The position numbers and the translations under genes are program-made. A stretch of 64,000 bases of DNA, from NCBI RefSeq assembly GCF_021295095.1, contig NZ_JAJLQX010000011.1, positions 38,348 through 102,347 of the forward strand. The letters run 5' to 3'. Below the pieces are notes generated by a model, which did not search any database, was not told the origin of the DNA, and worked only from the letters and a program-made list of their open reading frames with translations. Each line of letters begins with the position of its first letter. The stretch's first letter is position 1. Shown in pieces: positions 8,408-17,680 of this stretch. The stretch comes from Phocaeicola oris. GTDB taxonomy: Bacteria; Bacteroidota; Bacteroidia; Bacteroidales; Bacteroidaceae.

Positions 8408-9448
8408 ATGAAATCATTAAAAGAACTCACCCGACAGAATATCTTGGCATTGGAACCTTATTCTTCGGCACGGAATGAATATAGCGGGCATGTGGCTCAT
8501 GTATTTCTTGACGCTAATGAAAATCCATATAATCATCCGTTTAATCGTTATCCTGATCCACTTCAGTTGGAGTTGAAGAAAGAAATTGCGCGTATAAAGA
8601 AGGTTTCTGAGGAACAGATTTTCTTAGGGAATGGAAGTGATGAGGCTATAGATTTACCTTATCGATGTTTTTGCCGCCCGGGGATAGATAATGTGGTTGC
8701 TATTGAACCTACTTATGGTATGTATAAGGTTTGTGCTGATATTAATGACATAGCGTATCGCCCTGTTTTACTGGATGAACAGTTTCAACTTTCTGCCGGC
8801 AAAATATTGGCAGCTGTGGACGAAAACACGAAACTGATATGGATATGTAGTCCCAATAATCCTACCGGTAACAATATGAATCGAGAGGAGGTGATAAATA
8901 TTCTCCAACAATTTAATGGATTGGTGATAGTGGACGAAGCTTATTCCGATTTTTCTGATTGTAAGCCTTTCAGGGAGGAACTGAACCAATTCCCTAATTT
9001 AATTGTTCTTAATACATTCAGTAAAGCGTGGGGATGTGCGGCTATCCGCTTGGGGATGGCATTTGCTCAAAAAGATATTATCGATATATTTAATAAGGTG
9101 AAGTATCCATATAATGTTAATGCACTTACGCAGCAGGAAGCATTAAAGGCTATTCAACGTAATGGTATGGTTGATCAGTGGATTAGAACGCTGGTCGAGG
9201 AACGAGGGCGAATGATGGGTGAGTTTGCTAAATTATCCTGTTGCGCCAAGGTTTATCCGACGGATGCTAATTTCTTTCTCACCAAAGTGACGGATGCGGT
9301 TGCTATCTATCGTTATTTGGTGGAGAAAGGTATTATTGTCCGTAATAGAACTAAAGTAACGCTTTGTAAGGATTGCCTTCGAGTAACAATTGGTGATCGT
9401 TCGGAGAACGATGAATTGTTGGAAGCATTGAAACATTATAATTCGTGA
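8408..9448 (+). CDS. hisC: Histidinol-phosphate aminotransferase
   Basis: The protein has 346 aa. It is a PLP-dependent class I/II aminotransferase making histidinol phosphate from imidazole acetol phosphate and glutamate. Visible features are the N-terminal [21 protein letters not shown], the [10 protein letters not shown] segment, SPNNPTGN, the VDEAYSDF strand that orients PLP, and [15 protein letters not shown] holding the Schiff-base lysine. It starts 1 bp after hisD. The 171-bp gap to hisB (9449-9619) holds no gene I can see. Confidence 0.97.
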   Translation: MKSLKELTRQNILALEPYSSARNEYSGHVAHVFLDANENPYNHPFNRYPDPLQLELKKEIARIKKVSEEQIFLGNGSDEAIDLPYRCFCRPGIDNVVAIEPTYGMYKVCADINDIAYRPVLLDEQFQLSAGKILAAVDENTKLIWICSPNNPTGNNMNREEVINILQQFNGLVIVDEAYSDFSDCKPFREELNQFPNLIVLNTFSKAWGCAAIRLGMAFAQKDIIDIFNKVKYPYNVNALTQQEALKAIQRNGMVDQWIRTLVEERGRMMGEFAKLSCCAKVYPTDANFFLTKVTDAVAIYRYLVEKGIIVRNRTKVTLCKDCLRVTIGDRSENDELLEALKHYNS

Positions 9449-9619
9449 TAACATGATGTGAATTCGATGAATTTCTATCATGTGATCCGTGTGTCATTAC
9501 AATATTAAAAACTTGATATGACTCATCTGCCATAAAGATAATTTCTGTAATTTTGTCTTCAATGCAAATCATCAAGTTTATAGATACATATATTTCTTTG
9601 AACTCACGTTAAATAAGGT

Positions 9620-10735
9620 ATGAAAAAGAAAGTGTTATTTGTGGATAGAGACGGAACTTTGATTTTGGAACCTTCAGACGAGCAAGTTGATTCATTCGAC
9701 AAGCTGGTATTCTATCCAAAGATGTTTCGTAATATGAATTTTATTTCTACGAAATTAGACTATGAATTGGTTATGGTAACTAATCAGGATGGTTTAGGGA
9801 CACCCTCTTTCCCAGAAGAACAGTTTCAACCCATACATCATTTGATAATGAGAACTTTGGAAGGAGAGGGCATTCATTTTGATGATGTTTTAATTGATCG
9901 GAGTTTCCCTCAGGATAATTTGCCGACTCGTAAGCCGGGAACAGGCATGATGGGCAAATATTTGAATGGAGATTACGATATAGAAAACAGTTTTGTCATA
10001 GGCGACAGGTCAACAGATGTTGAGTTAGCGAAAAATTTAGGCTGTAAAGCCATTCTATTGCAGGATTCAAAGGATCAATTGGATAAAGATTTGAGAGACA
10101 TTTGTAAATTGGCTTCATCGGATTGGGATAAAGTTGCCGAATTTTTATTTGCAGGAGAGCGTATTGCTGAAGTCCATAGAGTGACTAAGGAGACTGATGT
10201 CTATGTTAAAATGAATCTTGATGGTAATGGAGCTTGTGATATTGCGACAGGATTGGGATTTTTTAATCACATGCTCGAGCAGATAGGAAAGCATGGTAGC
10301 ATAGATTTATGCGTGAAAGTAAAAGGTGATTTGAATGTAGATGAACATCACACTATTGAAGATACAGGAATAGCTTTAGGCGAATGTATTTATCAGGCAT
10401 TAGGAAGTAAACGAGGTATGGAGCGATATGGTTTTTGTCTTCCCATGGATGATTGTCTTTCTCAAGTCGCGCTTGATTTCGGTGGACGCAGTTGGTTGGT
10501 ATGGAATGCAGAATTTCACCGCGAGAAAATAGGAGATGTTCCAACAGAAATGTTTCTTCATTTCTTTAAGTCTTTAAGCGATGCTGCAAGAATGAACTTG
10601 AATATTAAGGCAGAAGGGCAGAATGAGCATCATAAAATAGAGGGTATATTTAAAGCTTTCGCACGATCCATAAAAATGGCCGTGCGAAGAGACATTAATC
10701 ATTTTGAAGTACCTTCAAGCAAAGGAACATTATAA
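9620..10735 (+). CDS. hisB: Bifunctional histidinol-phosphatase / imidazoleglycerol-phosphate dehydratase
   Basis: The 371-aa protein is of fusion length. Residues 1-165 are a HAD-type histidinol phosphatase: nucleophile motif DRDGTL with D9 and D11, and [15 protein letters not shown] near residue 135. Residues about 175-371 are IGP dehydratase, with [13 protein letters not shown], the manganese-binding [16 protein letters not shown], and [14 protein letters not shown]. The two domains catalyse the seventh-stage dehydratase and the phosphatase steps either side of HisC. hisH, hisA, hisF and hisI are not in this window. The 3' end overlaps the convergent nadE stop by 6 bp. Confidence 0.98.
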   Translation: MKKKVLFVDRDGTLILEPSDEQVDSFDKLVFYPKMFRNMNFISTKLDYELVMVTNQDGLGTPSFPEEQFQPIHHLIMRTLEGEGIHFDDVLIDRSFPQDNLPTRKPGTGMMGKYLNGDYDIENSFVIGDRSTDVELAKNLGCKAILLQDSKDQLDKDLRDICKLASSDWDKVAEFLFAGERIAEVHRVTKETDVYVKMNLDGNGACDIATGLGFFNHMLEQIGKHGSIDLCVKVKGDLNVDEHHTIEDTGIALGECIYQALGSKRGMERYGFCLPMDDCLSQVALDFGGRSWLVWNAEFHREKIGDVPTEMFLHFFKSLSDAARMNLNIKAEGQNEHHKIEGIFKAFARSIKMAVRRDINHFEVPSSKGTL

Positions 10736-12658
10736 TTCTTGACATTCCTTTAGCCATAAGCCGGCATTGGCATCACTTGGCATTCGCCAGTCACCACGAG
10801 GACTAAGGGTTACAGACCCGACTTTTGGACCGTCCGGCAGGCAAGACCGTTTGAATTGTTGTTGGAAGAAACGACGAAAGAAGGTGTATAGCCATTTTTT
10901 TATGACCTCGTCTGTGTATTGATTCTTAAAGGCATTTTTAGCCAGAAGGAAGATCTTGTTCGGGCGATATCCGAATCGGAAGAAATAGTAAAGGAAAAAG
11001 TCATGTAATTCGTATGGGCCGACCAAATCTTCCGTTTTTTGCTTAATGTTTCCATTCTCATCAGCTGGGATAAGTTCCGGACTGATTGGAGTATCTACAA
11101 TATCGAGTAACGTGTTTTTTGTTTCTTCATCAACTTCATTATTTGCAATCCATTTAACCAAATATTGTACTAATGTCTTTGGGATACTGGCATTGACGCC
11201 ATACATTGACATGTGATCACCATTGTAAGTTGCCCAACCTAATGCTAATTCTGAAAGGTCACCGGTTCCAATAACTAAGGCACCCATTTGATTGGCGATA
11301 TCCATCAATATTTGGGTCCGTTCACGAGCTTGACTGTTTTCATATGTTATATCATGAATATTTATATCGTGTCCTATATCATTAAAATGTTGAATTACAG
11401 CATTCTTAATACTAATTTCACGTATAGTTACTCCCAGAGATTTCATCAGCTTCATAGCATTATAATAGGTACGGTCGGTAGTTCCAAACCCAGGCATTGT
11501 GACAGCAATGATACCTTCGTGTCCCATCTTAAGTTGATCGAAAGCTCGAATACAAACTAATAGGGCTAAAGTAGAATCCAATCCACCGGAAATACCTAAT
11601 ACCAATTTTTCCGCTCTGATATGATCCATTCGCTTTATTAGTCCTGCCACTTGAATAGCAAAAATCTCTTCACACCGTTCATCCAATCTGTCTTGATCTT
11701 CAGGAACGAATGGGTGTGGCTTATATGTTCGGGTTAAGATCAAGTCAGGTCGACTCAAGAATTCTGTATTGACATGAAGCATGTCTGTATTCTGATATGC
11801 TCCAATGCTCTTTGTGAAAGACGTATTAGCACGACGTTCGTTTCGAATGCGCTCAACATCTATTTCACTGATAATCAGTTGCTCTTTATATTGAAATCGT
11901 TTGGCTGTAGCAATCTCATTGCCACATTCATAGATGAGTCCGTTGCCGGCAAAAACCATATCGGTGGTTGATTCACCGTATCCACACGAACAGTAAACAT
12001 AACCTGACAAACATCGAGCTGACTGCTGGGCAAGCAATGAGGACAAATATTCATGCTTGCCAATGCATTCATTGCTGGCTGATAAGTTGAATATAATTTC
12101 TGCCCCTTTCAATGTTAATACAGAACTTGGAGGAATTGGAGCCCATAAATCTTCGCATATTTCGATTCCAAATGTTGTTTCAGGAGAGTCAAATAGCAGG
12201 TGTGAGCCTATAGGAACTATTTGTCCGCAGAGACGCGTCTCTCCTTTAGGAACGCTGTCGGCCGATGCGAACCAGCGTTGTTCATAGAATTCCTTATAGT
12301 TTGGAAGATATGTTTTTGGAATAATGCCTAATACCTTACCTTTTTGAATGACTACTGCACAATTAAGCAGTACCCCTGCATAAGATAAAGGCATTCCTAT
12401 AATAGAAATGATGTTCAATTGACGTGTATCATTCAGTATTTTCATGAGTGCAATTTCTGCTTCTTCCAGCAAAAGAGTTTGTTGGAATAAATCTGCACAC
12501 GTATAGCTGGTGATGCACAACTCAGGGAATACTGTTATTTCTACACCTTTACCGTCAGCAATAGCAATCAGATTTTCTATTTGATGAGCATTGTACTTAC
12601 AATCGGCTACCTTAACCATAGGTATAGCAGCAGCTACTCTAACAAAACCGTATTTCAT
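10730..12658 (-). CDS. nadE: Glutamine-dependent NAD+ synthetase
   Basis: This 642-aa two-domain enzyme turns deamido-NAD, ATP and glutamine into NAD. The N-terminal nitrilase-type glutaminase has E46 in TVFPELCIT, a lysine in [15 protein letters not shown], and the catalytic cysteine in GIEICEDLW (around residue 166). The C-terminal synthetase has the ATP-pyrophosphatase loop [10 protein letters not shown] (around residue 355) and [20 protein letters not shown]. An internal tunnel carries ammonia between domains in known homologues. It converges on hisB and is divergent from the PerR-like gene. Confidence 0.97.
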   Translation of the reverse strand: MKYGFVRVAAAIPMVKVADCKYNAHQIENLIAIADGKGVEITVFPELCITSYTCADLFQQTLLLEEAEIALMKILNDTRQLNIISIIGMPLSYAGVLLNCAVVIQKGKVLGIIPKTYLPNYKEFYEQRWFASADSVPKGETRLCGQIVPIGSHLLFDSPETTFGIEICEDLWAPIPPSSVLTLKGAEIIFNLSASNECIGKHEYLSSLLAQQSARCLSGYVYCSCGYGESTTDMVFAGNGLIYECGNEIATAKRFQYKEQLIISEIDVERIRNERRANTSFTKSIGAYQNTDMLHVNTEFLSRPDLILTRTYKPHPFVPEDQDRLDERCEEIFAIQVAGLIKRMDHIRAEKLVLGISGGLDSTLALLVCIRAFDQLKMGHEGIIAVTMPGFGTTDRTYYNAMKLMKSLGVTIREISIKNAVIQHFNDIGHDINIHDITYENSQARERTQILMDIANQMGALVIGTGDLSELALGWATYNGDHMSMYGVNASIPKTLVQYLVKWIANNEVDEETKNTLLDIVDTPISPELIPADENGNIKQKTEDLVGPYELHDFFLYYFFRFGYRPNKIFLLAKNAFKNQYTDEVIKKWLYTFFRRFFQQQFKRSCLPDGPKVGSVTLSPRGDWRMPSDANAGLWLKECQEL

Positions 12659-12737
12659 ATTTAATTTGATTTATGTGACAAATTTAACGATTAATTCTAT
12701 ATTTAACATATAAAAACGAAAAAAAGTTCCCAATGCA

Positions 12738-12768
12738 TTTGGTCGTCTCAAAAATGTATGTACCTTTG
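12738..12768 (+). promoter_or_regulatory. Promoter of the PerR-like gene
   Basis: TTTG at 12738-12741, a 19-nt spacer, and TACCTTTG at 12761-12768 give a full match to the Bacteroidota promoter consensus. Transcription should start near 12775, just before the dyad operator. Confidence 0.75.
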
Positions 12769-12781
12769 CATCAAAATAAAA

Positions 12782-12798
12782 TTTGTAATTATTACAAA
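12782..12798. promoter_or_regulatory. PerR/Fur-type operator (8-1-8 dyad)
   Basis: TTTGTAATTATTACAAA is a perfect dyad of two 8-nt arms around one T. It closely resembles the PerR box TTATAATnATTATAA. It lies between the predicted transcription start and the regulator's ATG at 12811, a position that would give negative autoregulation. Confidence 0.75.
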
Positions 12799-12810
12799 GT
12801 TGAAATTAGT

Positions 12811-13236
12811 ATGAATACGGTAGAGTACTTATTAAGTTTTAATATAAAGCCATCAGTACAAAGGATCGCAGTTATGGATTATTTGTTAACCCATAAAACA
12901 CATCCTAATATTGATGAGATATATTCGGCTTTAAATAAGACAATGCCTACTTTATCGAAGACAACTATTTATAATACATTACGTCTCTTTGTTGAACATG
13001 GCGCGGCTTTAATGCTGACAATAGATGATAAGTATGCTTGTTTTGATGGTGACATTCATCCGCATGCGCATTTTCTTTGTTCAAAGTGCAATAAAATTTA
13101 TGATTTGCCATTAAGTGAAGACTTTTTGGAGAGATCAATGCAAGGGGTTGATGAATATAAGGTTGATGAGGTTGCGTTATATTATAGAGGAACTTGCCCT
13201 AATTGTTTAAAGAAAGAGAAATTAAATAAGAATTAA
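12811..13236 (+). CDS. Fur-family peroxide-type regulator (PerR-like)
   Basis: The protein has 141 aa from ATG 12811 (MNTVEYLLSFNIKPSVQR); the longer frame to 12733 crosses the promoter and operator. A winged helix is visible with recognition helix TLSKTTIYNTLRLF (47-60). The metal centre has HPHAH (83-87) and two CxxC pairs, C90/C93 and C129/C132, which hold structural zinc in PerR and Fur. PerR rather than Fur is inferred from the rubrerythrin gene 33 bp downstream and the PerR-like dyad in its own leader. Metal-catalysed oxidation of His is the sensing mode known for PerR. Confidence 0.88.
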   Translation: MNTVEYLLSFNIKPSVQRIAVMDYLLTHKTHPNIDEIYSALNKTMPTLSKTTIYNTLRLFVEHGAALMLTIDDKYACFDGDIHPHAHFLCSKCNKIYDLPLSEDFLERSMQGVDEYKVDEVALYYRGTCPNCLKKEKLNKN

Positions 13237-13269
13237 TAATTTGTGGTTTTTTGACTAATTTATAAAGAT

Positions 13270-13821
13270 ATGAAGAAATTTATTTGTACAGTTTGTGGTT
13301 ACGTTCATGAAGGAGAGACAGCTCCTGAGCAGTGTCCTATTTGTAAAGCTCCGGCTTCAAAGTTTAAGGAAGTAGACGAGAACTCTGATCATTTACAGTT
13401 TGCTGATGAGCACGTTCTTGGTGTAGCTAAAGGTTGTGACGATGAAATGATTAAGGACTTGAATTCACATTTCCATGGTGAATGTGGTGAGGTTGGCATG
13501 TATATGGCAATGAGTCGTCAGGCTGATCGCGAAGGCTATCCTGAGATTGCAGAAGCTTTTAAACGTTATGCTCTTGAAGAGGCTGAGCATGCAGCTAAGT
13601 TTGCTGAATTATTAGGCGATGTAGTTTGGGATACTAAAACTAATCTTGAGAAACGTATGTTGGCTGAGCAGGGTGCTTGCGCAGATAAGAAGCGTATAGC
13701 TGTTCGTGCTAAACAGTTGAATCTGGATGCTATTCATGACACTGTCCATGAGATGGCCAGAGATGAAGCCCGTCATGGCAAGGGCTTTGAAGGTTTATAT
13801 AACCGTTACTTTAAGAAGTAA
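13270..13821 (+). CDS. rbr: Reverse rubrerythrin (N-terminal rubredoxin, C-terminal ferritin-like)
   Basis: This 183-aa protein has its rubredoxin-like iron site first: C6, C9, C22 and C25 (CTVCGY, CPICKAP). The ferritin-like di-iron domain follows (about 55-180), with [26 protein letters not shown] and [15 protein letters not shown] carrying the ExxH ligands. In classical rubrerythrin the order is the opposite. Rubrerythrins reduce hydrogen peroxide with electrons from NADH-linked reductases and protect anaerobes. It is very likely co-transcribed with the PerR-like gene, 33 bp upstream, and therefore probably peroxide-inducible. Confidence 0.93.
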   Translation: MKKFICTVCGYVHEGETAPEQCPICKAPASKFKEVDENSDHLQFADEHVLGVAKGCDDEMIKDLNSHFHGECGEVGMYMAMSRQADREGYPEIAEAFKRYALEEAEHAAKFAELLGDVVWDTKTNLEKRMLAEQGACADKKRIAVRAKQLNLDAIHDTVHEMARDEARHGKGFEGLYNRYFKK

Positions 13822-13832
13822 AAAGATTGATT

Positions 13833-13885
13833 CATTGGGTATGAAAGCCGTGCTGATTGATTCAGCGCGGCTTTCATACCCAATG
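13833..13885. other. Long hairpin (24-bp stem) after rubrerythrin
   Basis: The left arm at 13833-13856 (CATTGGGTATGAAAGCC...) and right arm at 13862-13885 are complementary over 24 bp, with one G-U-type exception; the loop is 5 nt. There is no T run behind it on either strand, so it is not a standard intrinsic terminator. It may protect the rbr mRNA 3' end. Confidence 0.8.
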
Positions 13886-13902
13886 CCGAGGCTTTATTAA
13901 GA

Positions 13903-13958
13903 GAAAGTATATATAAAAAAGGCTGCTAATTAAAACAGCCTTTTTTATATATACTTTC
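13903..13958. terminator. Bidirectional terminator between rbr and the OmpH-like gene
   Basis: A perfect 23-bp stem joins 13903-13925 and 13936-13958 across a 10-nt loop. The core AAAAAAGGCTG / CAGCCTTTTTT gives a T run on both strands, as expected between two convergent genes. Confidence 0.9.
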
Positions 13959-13963
13959 GGAAA

Positions 13964-14569
13964 TTATTTCTTCTTGGGAGTATAACGGGCATTCAAACCA
14001 TTAACCACCTCATCCGTAATATCGAATGCTTTTTTTGCATAAAGCAAATTATCTAAACCGGAATTACTAAGAATTAAATCGTAATTCTGAGTCTTGTTGT
14101 ATTCTTTTAAGAACGAAGAGATAGAATCACGCAATTCTAAATTATTCTTCTGCTGCATAGACGCAAATTCATCACTTAGATTTTGTTGTTGTTGTTGTAA
14201 ATCTTGCTGTTGTTTTAAGATTCGCTGCTGTTCTTGTTGAGCACGTTCCTGAGAAGTGAATCCGTTATTCTGAACTTTACGCTCCCATTCACGGGCATCA
14301 GCATCAAGTTTTTTAGCTTTCTCATTTAGTGTAGTACGGATATTCTCTTCTTTCTGAAGCATCATCTCATTCAAATCCTTGCAGAAATTATATTTACTGA
14401 GTAAAGAATCAATTTCAACATAAGCGATTTTCAAATTTCCATTTGGAGCTGCCTCTTTTGTTGTTGAAGGTGCAGCAGATGTACTTGTTCCTTGATTTTG
14501 GCATGCAGAGAATGATAACGCGACAGCCAACATCAGAAGACCTTTAAAAAGGAAGTTTTTCATTTTCAT
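13964..14569 (-). CDS. OmpH/Skp-family periplasmic lipoprotein
   Basis: The protein has 201 aa from ATG 14569 (MKMKNFLFKGLLMLAVALSF). The signal peptide ends in a lipobox at SAC, so it should be lipid-anchored. The middle (about 80-140) is a long glutamine-rich helix with runs of Q, the tentacle-like coiled coil of Skp/OmpH chaperones. NGNLKIAYVEIDSLLSKYNF before it is the typical first strand. Skp-type proteins hold unfolded outer-membrane proteins in the periplasm. An anchored Skp-like protein is common in Bacteroidota. It follows the small membrane-protein gene by 31 bp. Confidence 0.87.
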   Translation of the reverse strand: MKMKNFLFKGLLMLAVALSFSACQNQGTSTSAAPSTTKEAAPNGNLKIAYVEIDSLLSKYNFCKDLNEMMLQKEENIRTTLNEKAKKLDADAREWERKVQNNGFTSQERAQQEQQRILKQQQDLQQQQQNLSDEFASMQQKNNLELRDSISSFLKEYNKTQNYDLILSNSGLDNLLYAKKAFDITDEVVNGLNARYTPKKK

Positions 14570-14600
14570 AACTATTTTGTTTTTATTTATTTCTATTCTA

Positions 14601-14807
14601 TTAACACTCACGTTCTGCTATAGCGTGCTGATTTTCTGCTCGTGCTTCTTGATCTTGAGCTTCTACACAACGAATGCCCTGATCATTTAGAGCTTTGTTC
14701 CCATCGACATGGAAATTGGGGAATTTTCCTTTTATCCATACTCCAATACCTAATAATCCGAAACAGATTGCAACTATTAACAAAGTTATAAGCAGAGTTT
14801 CAATCAT
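14601..14807 (-). CDS. Small conserved single-pass membrane protein (68 aa)
   Basis: The protein reads MIETLLITLLIVAICFGLLG, one transmembrane helix, then GKFPNFHVDGNKALNDQGI and CVEAQDQEARAEN. The GNKAL...GI.CV..QD.EAR pattern is conserved in small Bacteroidales membrane proteins of unknown function, as far as I recall. The conserved cysteine after the helix is notable. Together with the OmpH-like gene it forms a probable two-gene transcript. Its start lies about 190 bp from the divergent pepD. Confidence 0.72.
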   Translation of the reverse strand: MIETLLITLLIVAICFGLLGIGVWIKGKFPNFHVDGNKALNDQGIRCVEAQDQEARAENQHAIAEREC

Positions 14808-14998
14808 TATATTTAAATTTGTAGTACAAAAAAATACAAAGATTATTTCTTGTACTGTATTTATGGTGCAAATATAAACTTTTACACGAACTTAACTTTG
14901 TCTTTTCAGTAAAAATAATTTTGAAAATCAAAGAAAAGAGCGAATTTAACTAATTTTTGCAGTGAAAGTAATTAACAACATCTAAATCATATAGGAAT

Positions 14999-16456
14999 AT
15001 GGAAATAAAAGAATTGAAGCCTATAGAGGTTTTTCACTATTTCAGTGAGATTTGTAAGGTGCCTCGTCCTTCTAAAAAGGAAGAAAAGATGATTGCTTTT
15101 TTAAAAGCATTTGGTAAAGAGCATGGTTTGGCAACTACTGTGGATGAAGTCGGAAATGTGAAGATAGATGCTCCTGCTACAAAGGGTATGGAAAATCGTA
15201 AAAAGATAATCTTGCAATGCCATGAGGATATGGTGTGCGAGAAGAATGCGGATGTAAAACATGATTTTTCTAAGGACCCTATTGAACCGTATGTCGATGG
15301 AGAATGGCTTCGTGCTAAAGGAACTACGCTGGGTGCCGATGATGGTATTGGCATTGCTACTTGTTTGGCTATCTTAGCATCGAAAGATGTTGAACACGGA
15401 CCTATAGAATGCGTATTTACTCGGGATGAAGAGACCGGAATGACTGGTGCTTTTGGTATGAAAGCCGACTTTATGGATGGGGATATTCTTATTAATCTGG
15501 ATTCTGAGGATGAAGGTGAGATGTTCATTGGTTGTGCGGGTGGAGCCAGCACTGAAGCAGATTTTAAATATAAAGTGGTTCCTGTTCCTGAAGATTTCTA
15601 TAGTTTTAAGGTAGAGGTTAAAGGTTTGAACGGTGGTCATTCGGGTGATGATATTAATAAAGGCAGAGCGAATGCTAACAAATTGTTGGTTCGTTTCTTG
15701 CTGAAGTTGGCTGATAAGTATCCGTTCTATTTGTGCAGCATTGATGGAGGTGGTTTGCATAATGCTATTCCTCGTGAGGCTCATGCTGTTTGTGCTGTTC
15801 CTACAGCTGTTAAGGAGCATGTCCGTGCCGATTTGAATATTTATATCGCAGAAGTTGAAAGAGAATTTGCCGTTACCGAAAAGGGATTGGCTATGGATTT
15901 GAATACTGTCCGTCGTCCGAAAGAAGCAATTGATCCGCGAGCAGGTAAGAAGATACTTCGTTCGCTGTATGCTGTGTTCAATGGAGTTTATGCCATGAGT
16001 CAGAGTATTCCAGGATTTGTTGAAACATCTACCAATTTGGCATCTATAAAAATGATAGATGGGAAAATTCACGTAGTGACAAGTCAGCGCAGCTCTATCG
16101 AGTCACAGTGTGCGGATGTTTCCGAGACTGTCCGCTCTGCTTTCTTGTTAGGCGGGGCAAAAGTTGTTACGGGCGATGGATATCCCGGTTGGGAGCCGAA
16201 TCCTAATTCTGAGATTCTGAAGATTGTTGTCGAGAGTTATAAGAATATCTTTGGTCGTGAGCCAAAAGTAAGGGCTATTCACGCAGGTCTGGAGTGCGGG
16301 CTTTTCCTGAAGAGTTATCCGAAACTTGATATGGTCTCATTCGGACCGACTATGCGTGGCGTACATTCTCCGGATGAGCGATTGGAAATTAAAACCGTAG
16401 ACATGTTTTGGAAACATCTTATTGATGTCTTGAAGAATATCCCTGTAAAAAATTGA
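14999..16456 (+). CDS. pepD: Aminoacyl-histidine dipeptidase (M20 metallopeptidase)
   Basis: The 485-aa protein has the length and motifs of PepD, which hydrolyses Xaa-His and related dipeptides with two zinc ions. LQCHEDMV supplies a first His/Asp ligand. GTTLGADDGIGIA holds the bridging aspartate, RDEETGMTGAFG the catalytic glutamate, and NLDSEDEGEMFIGCAGG a further ligand. The lid domain follows (GGHSGDDINKGRANANKLLVR). The protein is cytosolic, with no signal peptide. Its stop overlaps the next start as TGATG. Confidence 0.95.
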   Translation: MEIKELKPIEVFHYFSEICKVPRPSKKEEKMIAFLKAFGKEHGLATTVDEVGNVKIDAPATKGMENRKKIILQCHEDMVCEKNADVKHDFSKDPIEPYVDGEWLRAKGTTLGADDGIGIATCLAILASKDVEHGPIECVFTRDEETGMTGAFGMKADFMDGDILINLDSEDEGEMFIGCAGGASTEADFKYKVVPVPEDFYSFKVEVKGLNGGHSGDDINKGRANANKLLVRFLLKLADKYPFYLCSIDGGGLHNAIPREAHAVCAVPTAVKEHVRADLNIYIAEVEREFAVTEKGLAMDLNTVRRPKEAIDPRAGKKILRSLYAVFNGVYAMSQSIPGFVETSTNLASIKMIDGKIHVVTSQRSSIESQCADVSETVRSAFLLGGAKVVTGDGYPGWEPNPNSEILKIVVESYKNIFGREPKVRAIHAGLECGLFLKSYPKLDMVSFGPTMRGVHSPDERLEIKTVDMFWKHLIDVLKNIPVKN

Positions 16457-17463
16457 TGAAGAAACTGGTTTTATTGATATATATGTGCTGTCTGACTGCA
16501 TCTTTGCATGCCGGACAGCCTTTTCGCGTGATGTTCTATAATGTGGAGAATCTTTTTGATACGCAACATGATGAAGGGAAGAACGATTATGAATTTCTTC
16601 CTGATAAACCTAAAGCATGGACTTATGCCCGTTACCAGGACAAACTGAATAAGATAGCAAAGGTAATTATTGCGACGAGTAAAGAGAATGTGCCCGATTT
16701 GGTAGGACTTTGTGAGGTGGAGAATGACCGTTGTCTGACAGACTTGACCGAACATTCGCCTTTGTGTGAAGCCGGTTATCGCTATGTGATGACTGAATCG
16801 CGTGATGAACGTGGCATTGATGTGGCTTTGCTATACCAACGTTCCACATTCAAGTTTATTGATAAAGAAATAATTCAAATTCCATTGGGAATAGTGAATC
16901 TTCCGCCTACCCGTGATATCCTTCATGTGGTTGGTCAGGTTTTATCAGGCGATACATTGGATGTATTTGTTTGTCACATGCCATCGAGAGCAGGAGGAGA
17001 GGAGAAAAGTAAACCCTATCGCAGACTTACTTCACAGATACTTCGCGCCAAAGCAGATTCGGTTATGAATATCCGCCATCATCCTAATGTGTTGATAATG
17101 GGAGACTTCAATGACTATCCGAAGGATGAAGCCATTTATAAAATATTAGAAGCAAAGAAACCGAAACTATTTATAAAATCGCGTAAGTTATATAATCTGA
17201 TGGACAGGCGGAAAGAAGGTACTTATCGTTATCGTGGCGAATGGGGAGTGCTCGATCAATTGATTGTCTCAGGATATTTATTGACAGGGCATGCTGTTCG
17301 TACACGATATGAGAATGCTCAGATATTGCGTTATCCTTTTTTGTTGGAAGAGGATGACCGGTATGGTGGAGAGATCCCGTCGAGAACATATTTGGGGAAG
17401 AAATACCACGGAGGGTATAGTGATCATTTGCCCGTTTGTATCGACTTTGAAATAAATTATTAA
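16456..17463 (+). CDS. Secreted endonuclease/exonuclease/phosphatase-family protein
   Basis: The 335-aa protein starts at ATG 16456, overlapping pepD by 1 nt. MKKLVLLIYMCCLTASLHAG is a signal peptide. The EEP fold is supported by MFYNVENLFDT, VGLCEVEN, the MGDFNDYPKDE metal/phosphate motif and the C-terminal SDHLPVCIDF. Substrates may be nucleic acid, phospholipid or sugar phosphate; the sequence does not decide. A periplasmic or outer-membrane location is inferred. It is followed by its own terminator. Confidence 0.88.
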   Translation: MKKLVLLIYMCCLTASLHAGQPFRVMFYNVENLFDTQHDEGKNDYEFLPDKPKAWTYARYQDKLNKIAKVIIATSKENVPDLVGLCEVENDRCLTDLTEHSPLCEAGYRYVMTESRDERGIDVALLYQRSTFKFIDKEIIQIPLGIVNLPPTRDILHVVGQVLSGDTLDVFVCHMPSRAGGEEKSKPYRRLTSQILRAKADSVMNIRHHPNVLIMGDFNDYPKDEAIYKILEAKKPKLFIKSRKLYNLMDRRKEGTYRYRGEWGVLDQLIVSGYLLTGHAVRTRYENAQILRYPFLLEEDDRYGGEIPSRTYLGKKYHGGYSDHLPVCIDFEINY

Positions 17464-17467
17464 AGTT

Positions 17468-17511
17468 AACGCTTAAGGAAATAGTCATAGTCCTTAAGCG
17501 TTTTCTTTTTT
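17468..17511 (+). terminator. Terminator of pepD/endonuclease transcript
   Basis: A 12-bp perfect stem, AACGCTTAAGGA (17468-17479) with TCCTTAAGCGTT (17491-17502), is followed by TTCTTTTTT. Confidence 0.92.
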
Positions 17512-17528
17512 ATGGGTATCAATGAATA

Positions 17529-17660
17529 ATTTAATACGTATCACCTGCTCAACTCATACGCATCACTTGCTCAACTCATGCGGATGAGTTGGACGATTCA
17601 TACGTATAAAGCTTCACACTGATCCGTATCAAATCTAACGTTGATCCGTATCAGCTATCT
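17529..17660. repeat. 22-bp dyad array B (six units)
   Basis: Units start at 17529, 17551, 17573, 17595, 17617 and 17639, exactly 22 bp apart. The 12-bp cores read TAATACGTATCA, TCATACGCATCA, TCATGCGGATGA, TCATACGTATAA, TGATCCGTATCA and TGATCCGTATCA. They are imperfect copies of the palindrome TCATACGTATGA. The linkers CCTGCTCAAC and CTTGCTCAAC recur in the first units. The array lies between the 3' ends of two convergent genes. Confidence 0.9.
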
Positions 17661-17680
17661 ATTCATAAAAAGCCTCATGA

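Noticed and set aside
10730-10735. hisB/nadE 3' overlap as a regulatory antisense pair
   Set aside because: A 6-bp tail-to-tail overlap is common in compact genomes and gives no evidence of regulation.
17529-17660. CRISPR array interpretation of the 22-bp repeats
   Set aside because: Units are only 22 bp with 12-bp imperfect cores and 10-bp linkers that are themselves similar. There are no spacers of normal length, no leader and no cas genes in the window.
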